Origin: Streptomyces sp. RPT161 | GTDB taxonomy: Bacteria > Actinomycetota > Actinomycetes > Streptomycetales > Streptomycetaceae | Assembly (NCBI RefSeq): GCF_027533845.1 | Contig: NZ_JAPZVN010000002.1 | Coordinates: forward strand, 1 to 64,000 | Direction of reading: 5' to 3' | DNA length: 64,000 nt | Shown here: piece by piece, positions 14,865 through 23,088 of the stretch | Numbering within the stretch: the first letter of the stretch is position 1 | Layout of the letters: each line of letters opens with the position of its first letter | The notes under the pieces: model-generated | Told to the model about the DNA's origin: nothing | Databases searched by the model: none | Seen by the model: only the letters and a program-made list of their open reading frames with translations | Made by a program: the position numbers and the translations under genes

Positions 14865-17342
14865 TCAGGAGGGTTGGGAAGGTCTTCTTTGGCTTGGGAA
14901 TAGGGGCATGCCGAGGTCGGTCTTGGGGGGATCAGCGCTGGTTGATGTCAGTTGCGCGAGTTTGGCGTTCGCTGCGGCGAGGCTGACCTTGAGTCCCTCG
15001 ATCTCGCCGAGCCATCCCTCGCGTTCAGCTTCGGCAATGCGGTCCTGAAGGTTGTCGCGGATCTCGGTAAGCCGGTGCTGCTGGGTGGGGTCGGGCCAGA
15101 GCATGGAGCAGCGGATGCAGGCGTGTTCATGGATGCATGGGGTACCGAACGCGCGTCCGCAGAGGCCGATGGAGACTTTGCGTTTCTCGAAGTGGGCGAG
15201 GAATTCGTTCCATTCGTCCTGGGTGGGAGTGCGGTATTCGTGGCTGGGGCGCATGGATCGGCGTCGGGCGATGAATGCCTGGTGGGCGGTGATGGCTTCT
15301 TCGGGGTAGATCGCCTTGTAGCCCATGGTTGTGTTGATGTCGCGGTGTCCGCAGATGATCTGGGCGATGTGCGGAGGAAGGCCTTGCATGACGGCGTCGG
15401 TGACGAAGATTCTGCGGAAGTCGTGAGGGGTGAAGCGCAGGAGTTTGCCGTCTGGGCTGGTCACGTCGGCGGTGGCGAGGGCGTGGGCGAGCGCGGTTTC
15501 GACGGTTCGGCGAGACAGCGCGCGGTCTTCGGCACCGAAGCGTCTTTGGAAGAGTAAGGGGGCTGGTGGCCGCCAGAGACATTCGTGTGGGTCGTAGGAG
15601 GGGACCAGCGGAACGGCGCCGGTGGGCTTGCGGACGCGCCGGATGATCGTGCTGAGGACGTCGGCGAGTTCCGGGCTGATCAGCAAGAGGCGCTCGGCGT
15701 CGGTCTTCGACGGGGCGATCTGGAGCAGGGGGACGATCTCGCCCGTCGAGGGCAGCCTGTATTGGACAAAGCTGTGGTGGGTGAGTTCGAGGAGTTCTTC
15801 GATGCGGATGCCGGTGTGCCGCAGCACCTCGACGGTGGCCCAGGCCCAGAAGGCGAGGTGTTCTTCGTGGGTGAGGTCTCGCCGGGCGCCGGTGTGCGGG
15901 TCGTCGGCCCAGATCTTGGTTCCTCCCGCGGTGGGCATGATGGGGCGGATGAGCGTGTGGTCGCCGACGGTGAAGCGCTCACCGGGGGCGGTGGCGCGGG
16001 CCGCTTCAAGACGCTGCGCGGCATCTTTGCGCTGCTGGTCGATACTGCGGGCGAGCGTGGGAAGGAGGGGGAGGCGTTCTCGTGTGCGTTGATCCATCCG
16101 GGATTTGCGTGCGCGGCGGTCTTTTCGACGGTCGACGTCTGCGTCGGTGATCGGGCAGGGAGCCACCCACGGTCCCCATCGGGCGGGATCCTCCAGTGCG
16201 CGGTGGGCGATGTCGCGGTAGAAGGAACGCACGGTGAGCAGGCAGCCTTTGGCATTCAATCGCGCGACCTGGTCTGTGGCGGCCCTGGCGCCGGTTACGG
16301 CGGTGGAGGTGCTCTTGACGGCTACGCGTTGTTTCCAGGCGTGGGCGACCTCGGGTGCGAGGTGGAGTGTGGCGATGCCGGGATGGTGGGCTTCCAGATC
16401 GCACCAGAACAGGCCGATGAGCTTGTGGGCGAGGTCGACCAGGGTGGTGTAGTCCAGGGCTGGTCGGCGTTCTCGTAGGTAGTCCACGAACAGATCACGC
16501 AGGCCGGGGTGGGTCACGCCGAAGCGGTCAACGAGGTCTTCGATGCTGTGCTGTCCGGAGGCGCTGCGGAAGGCGCGGACGGTGGCAGGCGCCTGCGGCG
16601 GGAGGATGCCGCTATCGCGGAGCAGTTGGTAGAAGTATGTCTTGCAGGTCCCGCCTTTGGCGTGGACCTCGCTTTGGATATCCAGCAGTTCGACGCAATC
16701 GCCGACGGTGATGTCCCGCACCAGCCCGCCCTTGGCTGCCATGATCATGCAGACCCGGGTCAAGGCGAGCCGCGCGATCAGGGGTGAGGCGGTCGGGTTG
16801 GCCTTGGCGAGCACGCGCAGCGCAGCAATTCCTTCAGGGTCACGGGAGCGTTCCATGGCGGCCACGAACTTCGGTGAGACGCGGGTGAGCATCCATCTCA
16901 GGCTGGGCCGTACGACATCGCCGCAGATCAACGCGAGCAGCCCGGTGGCCAGATGTGCCTCGCTGGTCGGTAGGCCTTGCGCGGTCAGCCACGCGGCGGC
17001 GCCCGAGCGCCAGAGTGCGCCGGGCTGATCCTCAGCTTCAGATGCCATCCAGCGCTGCTGCCAGCTGATCCCAGGATGGGCGTTCAGCCAGTGCAGCAGG
17101 CCGCAGATCCCGCGCTCACGTTGTCGCCGCACGTTCGGGTTGCCGGTACCGAACGGCGCCGGGACCAAACGCTGCACCAGATAGTCGGCATCGCGCTCAG
17201 AAGCTGTCCACGTAGCGGGGACCATCCTCGCCGGGAACTGGTCACGCAGCCGGGCCGCAGCACCGCTGCTGCCACGTGATCGCCGAGGCCTGCTGGGCAC
17301 GGCGGCCAAGACGGACGCGAGCGGGTCGACCACGGCATTCAC
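14865..17342 (-). CDS. Large tyrosine recombinase with C-terminal Cys-rich and coiled-coil tail
   Basis: This 825-residue recombinase overlaps the upstream recombinase by four bases (17339-17342). The N-terminal 480 residues are helical and may bind DNA. The catalytic domain at about 490-690 has HTGIRIEELLELT (Arg), FTPHDFRRIF (His-x-x-Arg) and GHRDINTTMGYKAIYP (His and the nucleophile Tyr). After it, CGRAFGTPCIHEHACIRC is a likely zinc-binding cluster, followed by an alpha-helical coiled coil (about 765-805). Size and position match the second recombinase (TnpB-like) of Tn554-type elements. It probably acts together with the upstream recombinase in site-specific strand exchange. All expected catalytic residues are visible, so it should be active. 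Confidence 0.85.
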   Translation of the reverse strand: MNAVVDPLASVLAAVPSRPRRSRGSSGAAARLRDQFPARMVPATWTASERDADYLVQRLVPAPFGTGNPNVRRQRERGICGLLHWLNAHPGISWQQRWMASEAEDQPGALWRSGAAAWLTAQGLPTSEAHLATGLLALICGDVVRPSLRWMLTRVSPKFVAAMERSRDPEGIAALRVLAKANPTASPLIARLALTRVCMIMAAKGGLVRDITVGDCVELLDIQSEVHAKGGTCKTYFYQLLRDSGILPPQAPATVRAFRSASGQHSIEDLVDRFGVTHPGLRDLFVDYLRERRPALDYTTLVDLAHKLIGLFWCDLEAHHPGIATLHLAPEVAHAWKQRVAVKSTSTAVTGARAATDQVARLNAKGCLLTVRSFYRDIAHRALEDPARWGPWVAPCPITDADVDRRKDRRARKSRMDQRTRERLPLLPTLARSIDQQRKDAAQRLEAARATAPGERFTVGDHTLIRPIMPTAGGTKIWADDPHTGARRDLTHEEHLAFWAWATVEVLRHTGIRIEELLELTHHSFVQYRLPSTGEIVPLLQIAPSKTDAERLLLISPELADVLSTIIRRVRKPTGAVPLVPSYDPHECLWRPPAPLLFQRRFGAEDRALSRRTVETALAHALATADVTSPDGKLLRFTPHDFRRIFVTDAVMQGLPPHIAQIICGHRDINTTMGYKAIYPEEAITAHQAFIARRRSMRPSHEYRTPTQDEWNEFLAHFEKRKVSIGLCGRAFGTPCIHEHACIRCSMLWPDPTQQHRLTEIRDNLQDRIAEAEREGWLGEIEGLKVSLAAANAKLAQLTSTSADPPKTDLGMPLFPSQRRPSQPS

Positions 17343-18571
17343 AGCGTTGCCTGCCCGAACAGGTCGGCCAGGCTCTCCGCTTGGTACTGTGGAGCCGCCG
17401 CTGGCGGCGTAGGTCGTGCTTGCCGCCGTGCGTGATGGGCAAGGACACCGGCGACCACGGCATCAGCAGGCGGCGTCAGGTAGAGCTGGGTCGTGGACAA
17501 ACGAGCATGACCCATGACCCATTGCACGTCTGTAAGCGGCATCTGAGGATCTTGTGCCATCCGGTAGGCAGCCGTATGCCGAAGGTCATGAAGGGTCCAG
17601 TTACTGCCCAGCTGGGCTTGCGCCCGCACCAGGACAGCGCGAGCCGCGTGGTAGGTCAACGGCCGAGGCGTCCGGTGCATCGTCCACCACAGCGGCTGGT
17701 CCCATCGCGGCCCGACCACGGCATCGAGCTGCTGCTGATACAAGCGCAGCCAGACGAACGCATCGGGAGAAGCGGGAAGTTGCTGTGCTTCACGCGTCCC
17801 CTTGCGCACCACCGTGATCAGGCCACGACCCGGATCGGCGTCACGCCGCCTGGCGCCGAGCAACTCCGAGGCCCGCGCGCCGGTGGAGACGTAGAAAGCC
17901 ACCAAGGCGCGGTTACGGTGGGATCCCAAGGCCGCGAACAGCTGGTCGAACTGGTCGTCTGGGATGCAGCGAGGGACCCGCTGAGGAATCTTCGGACGGA
18001 ACAGGCCGACTTGCTCGTTGCGGAATGGCTCCATCGGATTGTGATGCGCGTGGACTCGACCTGTGCGGCGCTGACGGGCCAACGGAAAGGGATTCAGGAT
18101 CGGCCCGGTGCCCGCCTCCTGGTGGAAGTCGTAGAAGCTGCGCAGCACCGTCTCGCTGTGTGCGACGGTGCGCGCGGCGTACTTCGGCCCCACCATAGGC
18201 TTGCCGGTCACCGCATTCGCCGCCTGCAACGCTGATGAAGTGCGGCTCTTGCTCCGACGCGGCTTGTCGATGTGCAGTATCCAGCAAGAGAAGTCGGCGG
18301 CATCCCGACGGTCTGCCCGGTTCCAGGGCACGTCAACAGCCCACAAGAACCGGAACCAGCGAAGGAGATCCATTCCATAGGAGCGTTGCGTCGACACCGC
18401 GCAGCCTGTCGCCCGCAGCTCGCGCAGATACTCGGCCGCAGGCTCAACGTCCGCCCCACACGCGTCTACGAGTCGATATGGCATGAAGGGGTCCTCCGTC
18501 TCCAGCAGCGCACCGACGAGCAGCACGGAAAGGGTCGACAGATCCCGTGGACGCTGTTCACTGACAGTCAT
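17339..18571 (-). CDS. Tyrosine recombinase, first of the pair
   Basis: The 410-residue protein has an N-terminal SAM-like helical core-binding region (about 45-165; the stretch TQRSYGMDLLRWFRFLW is typical) and a catalytic domain at about 200-390. The visible catalytic motifs are TGARASELLGARR (Arg), LHDLRHTAAYR (His-x-x-Arg) and MGHARLSTTQLYLTP (His and Tyr). It starts at 18571 and its stop overlaps the start of the second recombinase, so both are made from one transcript. It corresponds to the TnpA-like partner of two-recombinase elements. It starts about 70 bases after the end of the wall-hydrolase gene. Confidence 0.85.
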   Translation of the reverse strand: MTVSEQRPRDLSTLSVLLVGALLETEDPFMPYRLVDACGADVEPAAEYLRELRATGCAVSTQRSYGMDLLRWFRFLWAVDVPWNRADRRDAADFSCWILHIDKPRRSKSRTSSALQAANAVTGKPMVGPKYAARTVAHSETVLRSFYDFHQEAGTGPILNPFPLARQRRTGRVHAHHNPMEPFRNEQVGLFRPKIPQRVPRCIPDDQFDQLFAALGSHRNRALVAFYVSTGARASELLGARRRDADPGRGLITVVRKGTREAQQLPASPDAFVWLRLYQQQLDAVVGPRWDQPLWWTMHRTPRPLTYHAARAVLVRAQAQLGSNWTLHDLRHTAAYRMAQDPQMPLTDVQWVMGHARLSTTQLYLTPPADAVVAGVLAHHARRQARPTPPAAAPQYQAESLADLFGQATL

Positions 18572-18639
18572 GGACCGCTAACGCCGGACGCTGCAGAATG
18601 TCATCATCGGCCAGCGGCCAAATCGTCAATATCGCTCCC

Positions 18640-19629
18640 TCAGCGGCCCGCCGATGGACGGGTAGCACCCAGGTACTGGTCATTGCTGAACCGGTAGGGC
18701 TCCACGCGCACCACTTCGCCAGGTCTTGGCGCGTCGATCATGTAACCGTCACCGACGTACAGCCCCACGTGGTGCACGTTCGACGACATTCCATAGAAGA
18801 CGAGGTCCCCGGGAAGAAGCGGTGCCCCAGCCGGAACGCGAGGACCGGCATCATATTGATCCTGGGCGACCCGAGGCAGTGTGATCCCCGCTGCGGCGTA
18901 CGCCGCCTTCGTCAACCCAGAACAATCGAAACCACCCCTGACCTGCACAGACCCCGACGGAAGTTCAGTCAACGAGGGTCCGTCGCCGCCCCAGATGTAG
19001 GGGCGGCCGAGTTGGGCGCGGGCGTACGCGATCGCGGTGGCTGCTTGCGGGGTGGGGGCGCGGTACGCGTTGTCGGGTTTGGTGGGTTGGTCGCTGGCTG
19101 TGTAGGTGGCGGCGGTTTGCAGGACGTGGTCGATATAGGTCTGGTCGTGGTTGTAGGCGAAGATCGCGCCGCGTAGGTTGCGGCCGTCTCGGGCGCCGTT
19201 GGTGCACAGCAGGCGGGCCGCTGCGTATACGGAGTCGACTGGATCCCAGGGGGTGGGCGGTGTCTTCCCGCCGGGCGGGATGGGGTGGGCGTAGGTGGCG
19301 AAGGTGCTGGGGAGGAATTGCATGGGGCCGACGGCTCCGGCGGTGGAGATCATGTGCGGGTTGCGGGCGTGGTCGGTCTCTGTCTTGCCGATCGCTGCGA
19401 GTACGGTCCACGGCAGCCCTGGGCAGGTGGCGGCGGCCTGCTGGTAGAGGGCCAGCATGGCGGTGGGGATGTCGGTGAGTGCCGCCGGGCTGGGCAGCAG
19501 CGTGGCACCGGTGACTGTGATGCCGGAGGCGGTGCTGTCCGCGATGCCAGCGATCCCGACGACGGCGATGACCGCGAGGAACAGCAGCCCGGTGGTGGAG
19601 CCGACCGCTGCCTTGACGGCTGTCCCCAT
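18640..19629 (-). CDS. Membrane-anchored wall hydrolase: SLT plus NlpC/P60
   Basis: The start at ATG 19629 overlaps the preceding stop (TGATG), which is preferred over the frame extending to 19677. The 329-residue product has one N-terminal membrane segment (TGLLFLAVIAVVGIAGIA), a lysozyme-like transglycosylase domain at about 60-190 (catalytic Glu in IGKTETDH; GAVGPMQFLPSTFATY) and an NlpC/P60 endopeptidase at about 215-329 (GGFDCSGL, VHHVGLYVGDG). This two-domain layout is that of the CwlT/VirB1-like enzymes that open peptidoglycan for a conjugation channel in Gram-positive type IV secretion. The last third has a different base texture from the first two thirds and may be a replacement brought by the adjacent recombinase element. 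Confidence 0.85.
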   Translation of the reverse strand: MGTAVKAAVGSTTGLLFLAVIAVVGIAGIADSTASGITVTGATLLPSPAALTDIPTAMLALYQQAAATCPGLPWTVLAAIGKTETDHARNPHMISTAGAVGPMQFLPSTFATYAHPIPPGGKTPPTPWDPVDSVYAAARLLCTNGARDGRNLRGAIFAYNHDQTYIDHVLQTAATYTASDQPTKPDNAYRAPTPQAATAIAYARAQLGRPYIWGGDGPSLTELPSGSVQVRGGFDCSGLTKAAYAAAGITLPRVAQDQYDAGPRVPAGAPLLPGDLVFYGMSSNVHHVGLYVGDGYMIDAPRPGEVVRVEPYRFSNDQYLGATRPSAGR

Positions 19630-20645
19630 CAGCGAGTGTCCTGGGACGGTAGAGGGGGGACGGGCCGCCACGGCCACGCATCTTGCTCGACCGGGGACAG
19701 GGCTGGGTCTTGCGTGGTCAACGCCGGGGTGAGACCTGGCCAGTGGGCCGCGAGGGCGGCCAGCGGGAGCCTGCCGCCCGCCGTGCTACCCAGCGGCAGC
19801 CAGATGGGTCCGGCCAACCCGGCCGCGGATGTGAGGTCGGCGCTGGTGGTGGCGACGGGCAGGTGCGCCTGGTGGGCGGTGTCGGTGAGCCGGGTGCGCA
19901 GTGCTGCCTCCCGGCGGGTGGTGCTGGTGTGGATCAACAGGGCGGTGCGGATGCCGGTGGTGGCGGCGAGGCTTGCGTAGCCGGGGAGTTTGGCCTCGAG
20001 CCGGGCGAGGGGGCGTTCGGTGCCGGTGTCGTATTCGAGGAAGAACGGCACCGTGGTCGAGCCGCTGTGCCAGTGGGCGTAGGCGTCGGGGCGGATCCAG
20101 TCGCCCCACAGTCGTTTCGCCGAGCGGGGGGAGAGCCACTGCGCCAGGTGCTGGTCGCTACGTTGACGGTGGGTTGTGGCGAGGGTGACGAGGTGGGTGT
20201 TGACGTTGAGGTCGTGGTCGAGGGTGGGAGAGAAGGCGGTGCGGGCGCACAGGTCTTTGCGCCAGCCGATTGAGGCCAGGTCGGTGCCGCGAATGGCGGC
20301 CAGTACTTCGGCTCCGGTGCGGCCGAGGGTGTAGTGCTCGGGTGCGGAGCCGGTCTGCAAAAGGGGCCGGAAGGAGTCCACGAGGCCGAGGAAGTACAGG
20401 TCGCGTAGGCGGCGGTTGGCGTTGCGGTGGCCGGTGAACGCCAACGCGGTGATGTGGTGGGAGGTGAGGACTCGGTGCTCGTGCAGCATGGCGGTCAGCC
20501 AGAGGTCGCGTGGGGTGAGGCGGGCGGCGAGGGTGGCCAGGTCGGTGCGGGCCCGGTGCAGGTGGTTGGGGCGGCGGCGCTGGGTGGCGGCACGCGGCAC
20601 GTATGCCGAGCGCGAGCGGGCGGAGGAGCTTTGCGCAGCAGGCAT
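19629..20645 (-). CDS. Replication-relaxation family protein
   Basis: The 338-residue protein has an N-terminal winged-helix region (about 40-130; LWLTAMLHEHRVLTSHHITA, GLVDSF) and a nuclease-like C-terminal part with DHDLNVN and FFLEYDTGTER. These are the marks of the replication-relaxation (MobC-type) family found in actinobacterial conjugative elements, where it is thought to act on the origin of transfer or replication. It is the best candidate for the DNA-processing component of this element, because no classical HUH relaxase was seen. It lies 40 bases after the coupling protein gene and directly before the wall hydrolase. Confidence 0.75.
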   Translation of the reverse strand: MPAAQSSSARSRSAYVPRAATQRRRPNHLHRARTDLATLAARLTPRDLWLTAMLHEHRVLTSHHITALAFTGHRNANRRLRDLYFLGLVDSFRPLLQTGSAPEHYTLGRTGAEVLAAIRGTDLASIGWRKDLCARTAFSPTLDHDLNVNTHLVTLATTHRQRSDQHLAQWLSPRSAKRLWGDWIRPDAYAHWHSGSTTVPFFLEYDTGTERPLARLEAKLPGYASLAATTGIRTALLIHTSTTRREAALRTRLTDTAHQAHLPVATTSADLTSAAGLAGPIWLPLGSTAGGRLPLAALAAHWPGLTPALTTQDPALSPVEQDAWPWRPVPPLPSQDTR

Positions 20646-20685
20646 GGAGATCCCCTGTTCTTGGGCGGGCGTGGTGACGGGGTGG

Positions 20686-23088
20686 CTACAGCGGTAGGTA
20701 GGGGGAGCGGGAGGTGGTGGCGCCGACGCGGGCTGCGGCAGCCGCCCTCAAGTGCGCTGAGCGGCCGGGTACGGGCGGTGGCAGGGGGCGGGTGGTGAGG
20801 GTGAAAGCGGCGGTCTCCGAGCCGTCTGCGAGCAGGCGGGCGGCGGCTTGGTAGGGGCCGAGGTGGGACAGGTCGTGGGCAGCCAGGGTGGGCAGGGTGT
20901 GGCGTTCCAACGCGTGGGCGTCTTCGGGGGAGGCATTGAAGAAGACCTTGTTGCGAGCGTTAGCGGAGATCCCTTCGCGCAGGTCGCGGGGGAGTTGGGC
21001 GAGGTGCTGGTGGGCCAGGGTGAGGGAGAGGCGGTAGCCGCGGGCCTCGGCGAGCATGTCCTCCAAGGGGTAGGGGATCGTGAGGAAGTTGTGGCATTCG
21101 TCCAGGAACAAAGCCGCGTCGATGCGGGTGTGTTCGGGGGTGCGGGCGCGGGCTGCTGCGGCTTGCCAGGTCTTGGCGACGACGAAGGAGCCCAGCAGCC
21201 GGGCGGTCTCCTCACCGAGCGCGCCTTTGGGGAGGCGTGCGAGCAGGATGCCGCCGTTGAGGACGTCGTCGAGGTGGAAGGTCGACTCGCCACTGGCGAT
21301 CGCGCGGCGGGGGTAGGAGCGTAGGAGAAAGGCGCGCAGCTTGTTCATCACCGGGCCGACCACCGCGGCCCGTGATGGCTCGGACAAGGTCTCGTACCAG
21401 GCCCAAAAGCCGCGTAGGACGGGGTCTTTGATGCCGGGCAGGATCCGCAGGCGGTACGCGGACTCGCCTAGCAGCCGGGGGATGTCGGCGAGCGTGACGA
21501 TCTGATGGTTCTTGCGGGCGTGGAGCAGCAGGGTCAGGCAGGCGGCGCGCATCACGTCGTCGGTGCGCGGGCCCCAGAAAGCGGAGAAGATACGGCGGAA
21601 GATGCCGGTGATGTTGTCGACGATGACGTCGATGTCCTCGCCCTCCAACACGTTCAGGCACGGCGGGGTGTGGGGGTCGTCGGGGTCGAGGAGCACGAGC
21701 CGGTCCGCGCACCGCTGTGGGAGGCGGTGCAGGAGGTCGGTGACGAGGTCGCCCTTGGGGTCGACGACGATCGCCCCGCGGCCTGCCGTGACATCGTCGA
21801 GGACCATGTTGGCGATCAGCGTGGACTTGCCCGAGCCCGTCGCACCCATGACGTGCAGGTGGTGTCGGGCATCGGCAACCTTCAGGCCGACGCCGCGGCG
21901 TCGGCCGGTATCGGTCTGCCCAAGCGGCTTGACCCCGGCGCCGGGTGTCGGGATGGCCGGTGGAGGGAGTACGCAGCGGGCTCCGGCACGCGCGAGGCCG
22001 GGGGCATCGGGGTCGACGGGCAGGTGAGCCAAGACGGCCAGCTCGGGTACGGATAGCAGATGCCCGCGACGCGGAAACCACCGGCCCAACAGCACCTCGT
22101 CTGCCTGGAAGAGCCGGGCTCGGGCCAACCAGTTGCGGGCCGCGAACAGTGAGAACGCAGAGGCGAGGGCGTGCGCCCGGCCGCGTAGCCGAGCCTGCGA
22201 GTTGCCGGTGTCGGGGCAGAGGGCGACCGCGTAGCGGATGTCGACTTCCCATTGTGGGCCGGCGAGTTTGGTGACGGTCTGCCGCACTTCGGCGCCGTGA
22301 GATGGGTCCAGCGAGGTGACATGGGTGCGCTGCGGGGCGTGGGTGATCAGGTCGAAGATCGCGCTGAGCCGCCGGGGATTGGCACCCGCCTTCAACCGCC
22401 GTGCCGCGCGGCGGGCGCGGCGCAGGCGGGCGCCGGTGGCGGGGCGGGCGAGGATTTGCACCACTGCGGCTTCGCCGACCTCCATGCCGGTGGCGGCTTG
22501 GAGGAGGGCGCGCAGCGGGTCGGTGTCGTGATCGGTGCGCAGCGGCAGCACTTCGGGCCGGGCCAACCGCAACCTGCCCGCATTGCTGGCATGCCCACGA
22601 GGGATCGGGTGGGGTGGTTCGGTCAGGCGGGTGTGGGCGCCGGGCCAGGCGGCCTCAACCGCTCGGCGCACCAGCGCGGTCGGCACGGCCTGGGGCAGCC
22701 ACAGGCGCACGGTGAGCCCGTCGCTGTTCCAGGCGTACTCGAACGCCAGGTGCGGTTGGCCCCTGGTCATGCGCCGCCACCAGGGGCGTAGCAGCCCTGC
22801 GAGTTGGCTCCACAGCACCTCACCCCCCTGTTCGGCGACCTTGGGTGGGGCGAGGATCGTGATGGAGCGCGCCCCGTCGGCCAGGGCAGTGTTGCGCCTT
22901 CGGTGCCATCCGGCGCGCCCTACGGCGATGGCGGCGGCGATGAAGAGCACGCCGGGGGTCAGCCACGGCCACGCGGTGGCGGTGAAGCCGGTGATGGTGT
23001 GGGCGAGTTCGGTCCACACCGCTTCGGGGTCGGTGAGGTAGCGGCCCAGCAGTCCGCCGAACGGGGTGGGTGCCATGGGGCCGGTCAC
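20686..23088 (-). CDS. VirD4/TraG-type coupling ATPase
   Basis: The 800-residue protein has one or two membrane segments near residues 25-55 (WPWLTPGVLFIAAAIAVG), a long region and an ATPase core: Walker [11 protein letters not shown] (about 413-422) and Walker B LFLDECHNF (about 658-666). The region near the second motif matches the TraM-recognition domain of TraG proteins. Coupling proteins bring the processed DNA to the transfer channel and pump it. The GTG start overlaps the VirB4-like stop by four bases (GTGA), with AGGAGG upstream. Actinomycete elements usually use a single FtsK-like TraB pump; a full VirD4/VirB4 set marks this one as the less common type IV secretion kind. Confidence 0.85.
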   Translation of the reverse strand: MTGPMAPTPFGGLLGRYLTDPEAVWTELAHTITGFTATAWPWLTPGVLFIAAAIAVGRAGWHRRRNTALADGARSITILAPPKVAEQGGEVLWSQLAGLLRPWWRRMTRGQPHLAFEYAWNSDGLTVRLWLPQAVPTALVRRAVEAAWPGAHTRLTEPPHPIPRGHASNAGRLRLARPEVLPLRTDHDTDPLRALLQAATGMEVGEAAVVQILARPATGARLRRARRAARRLKAGANPRRLSAIFDLITHAPQRTHVTSLDPSHGAEVRQTVTKLAGPQWEVDIRYAVALCPDTGNSQARLRGRAHALASAFSLFAARNWLARARLFQADEVLLGRWFPRRGHLLSVPELAVLAHLPVDPDAPGLARAGARCVLPPPAIPTPGAGVKPLGQTDTGRRRGVGLKVADARHHLHVMGATGSGKSTLIANMVLDDVTAGRGAIVVDPKGDLVTDLLHRLPQRCADRLVLLDPDDPHTPPCLNVLEGEDIDVIVDNITGIFRRIFSAFWGPRTDDVMRAACLTLLLHARKNHQIVTLADIPRLLGESAYRLRILPGIKDPVLRGFWAWYETLSEPSRAAVVGPVMNKLRAFLLRSYPRRAIASGESTFHLDDVLNGGILLARLPKGALGEETARLLGSFVVAKTWQAAAARARTPEHTRIDAALFLDECHNFLTIPYPLEDMLAEARGYRLSLTLAHQHLAQLPRDLREGISANARNKVFFNASPEDAHALERHTLPTLAAHDLSHLGPYQAAARLLADGSETAAFTLTTRPLPPPVPGRSAHLRAAAAARVGATTSRSPYLPL

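Larger units (their letters stand above)
14832..18639 (-). mobile_element. Two-tyrosine-recombinase element nested in the wall-hydrolase gene
   Basis: Two overlapping tyrosine recombinase genes lie between an intact NlpC/P60 gene and a second, truncated NlpC/P60 end. The pair resembles the tnpA-tnpB arrangement of Tn554-like transposons and bipartite recombinase modules. The coding texture changes near 18.97 kb, inside the intact hydrolase gene, which suggests the element brought a replacement 3' end. Exact borders and a core site could not be found by eye; the coordinates are approximate. Confidence 0.55.
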
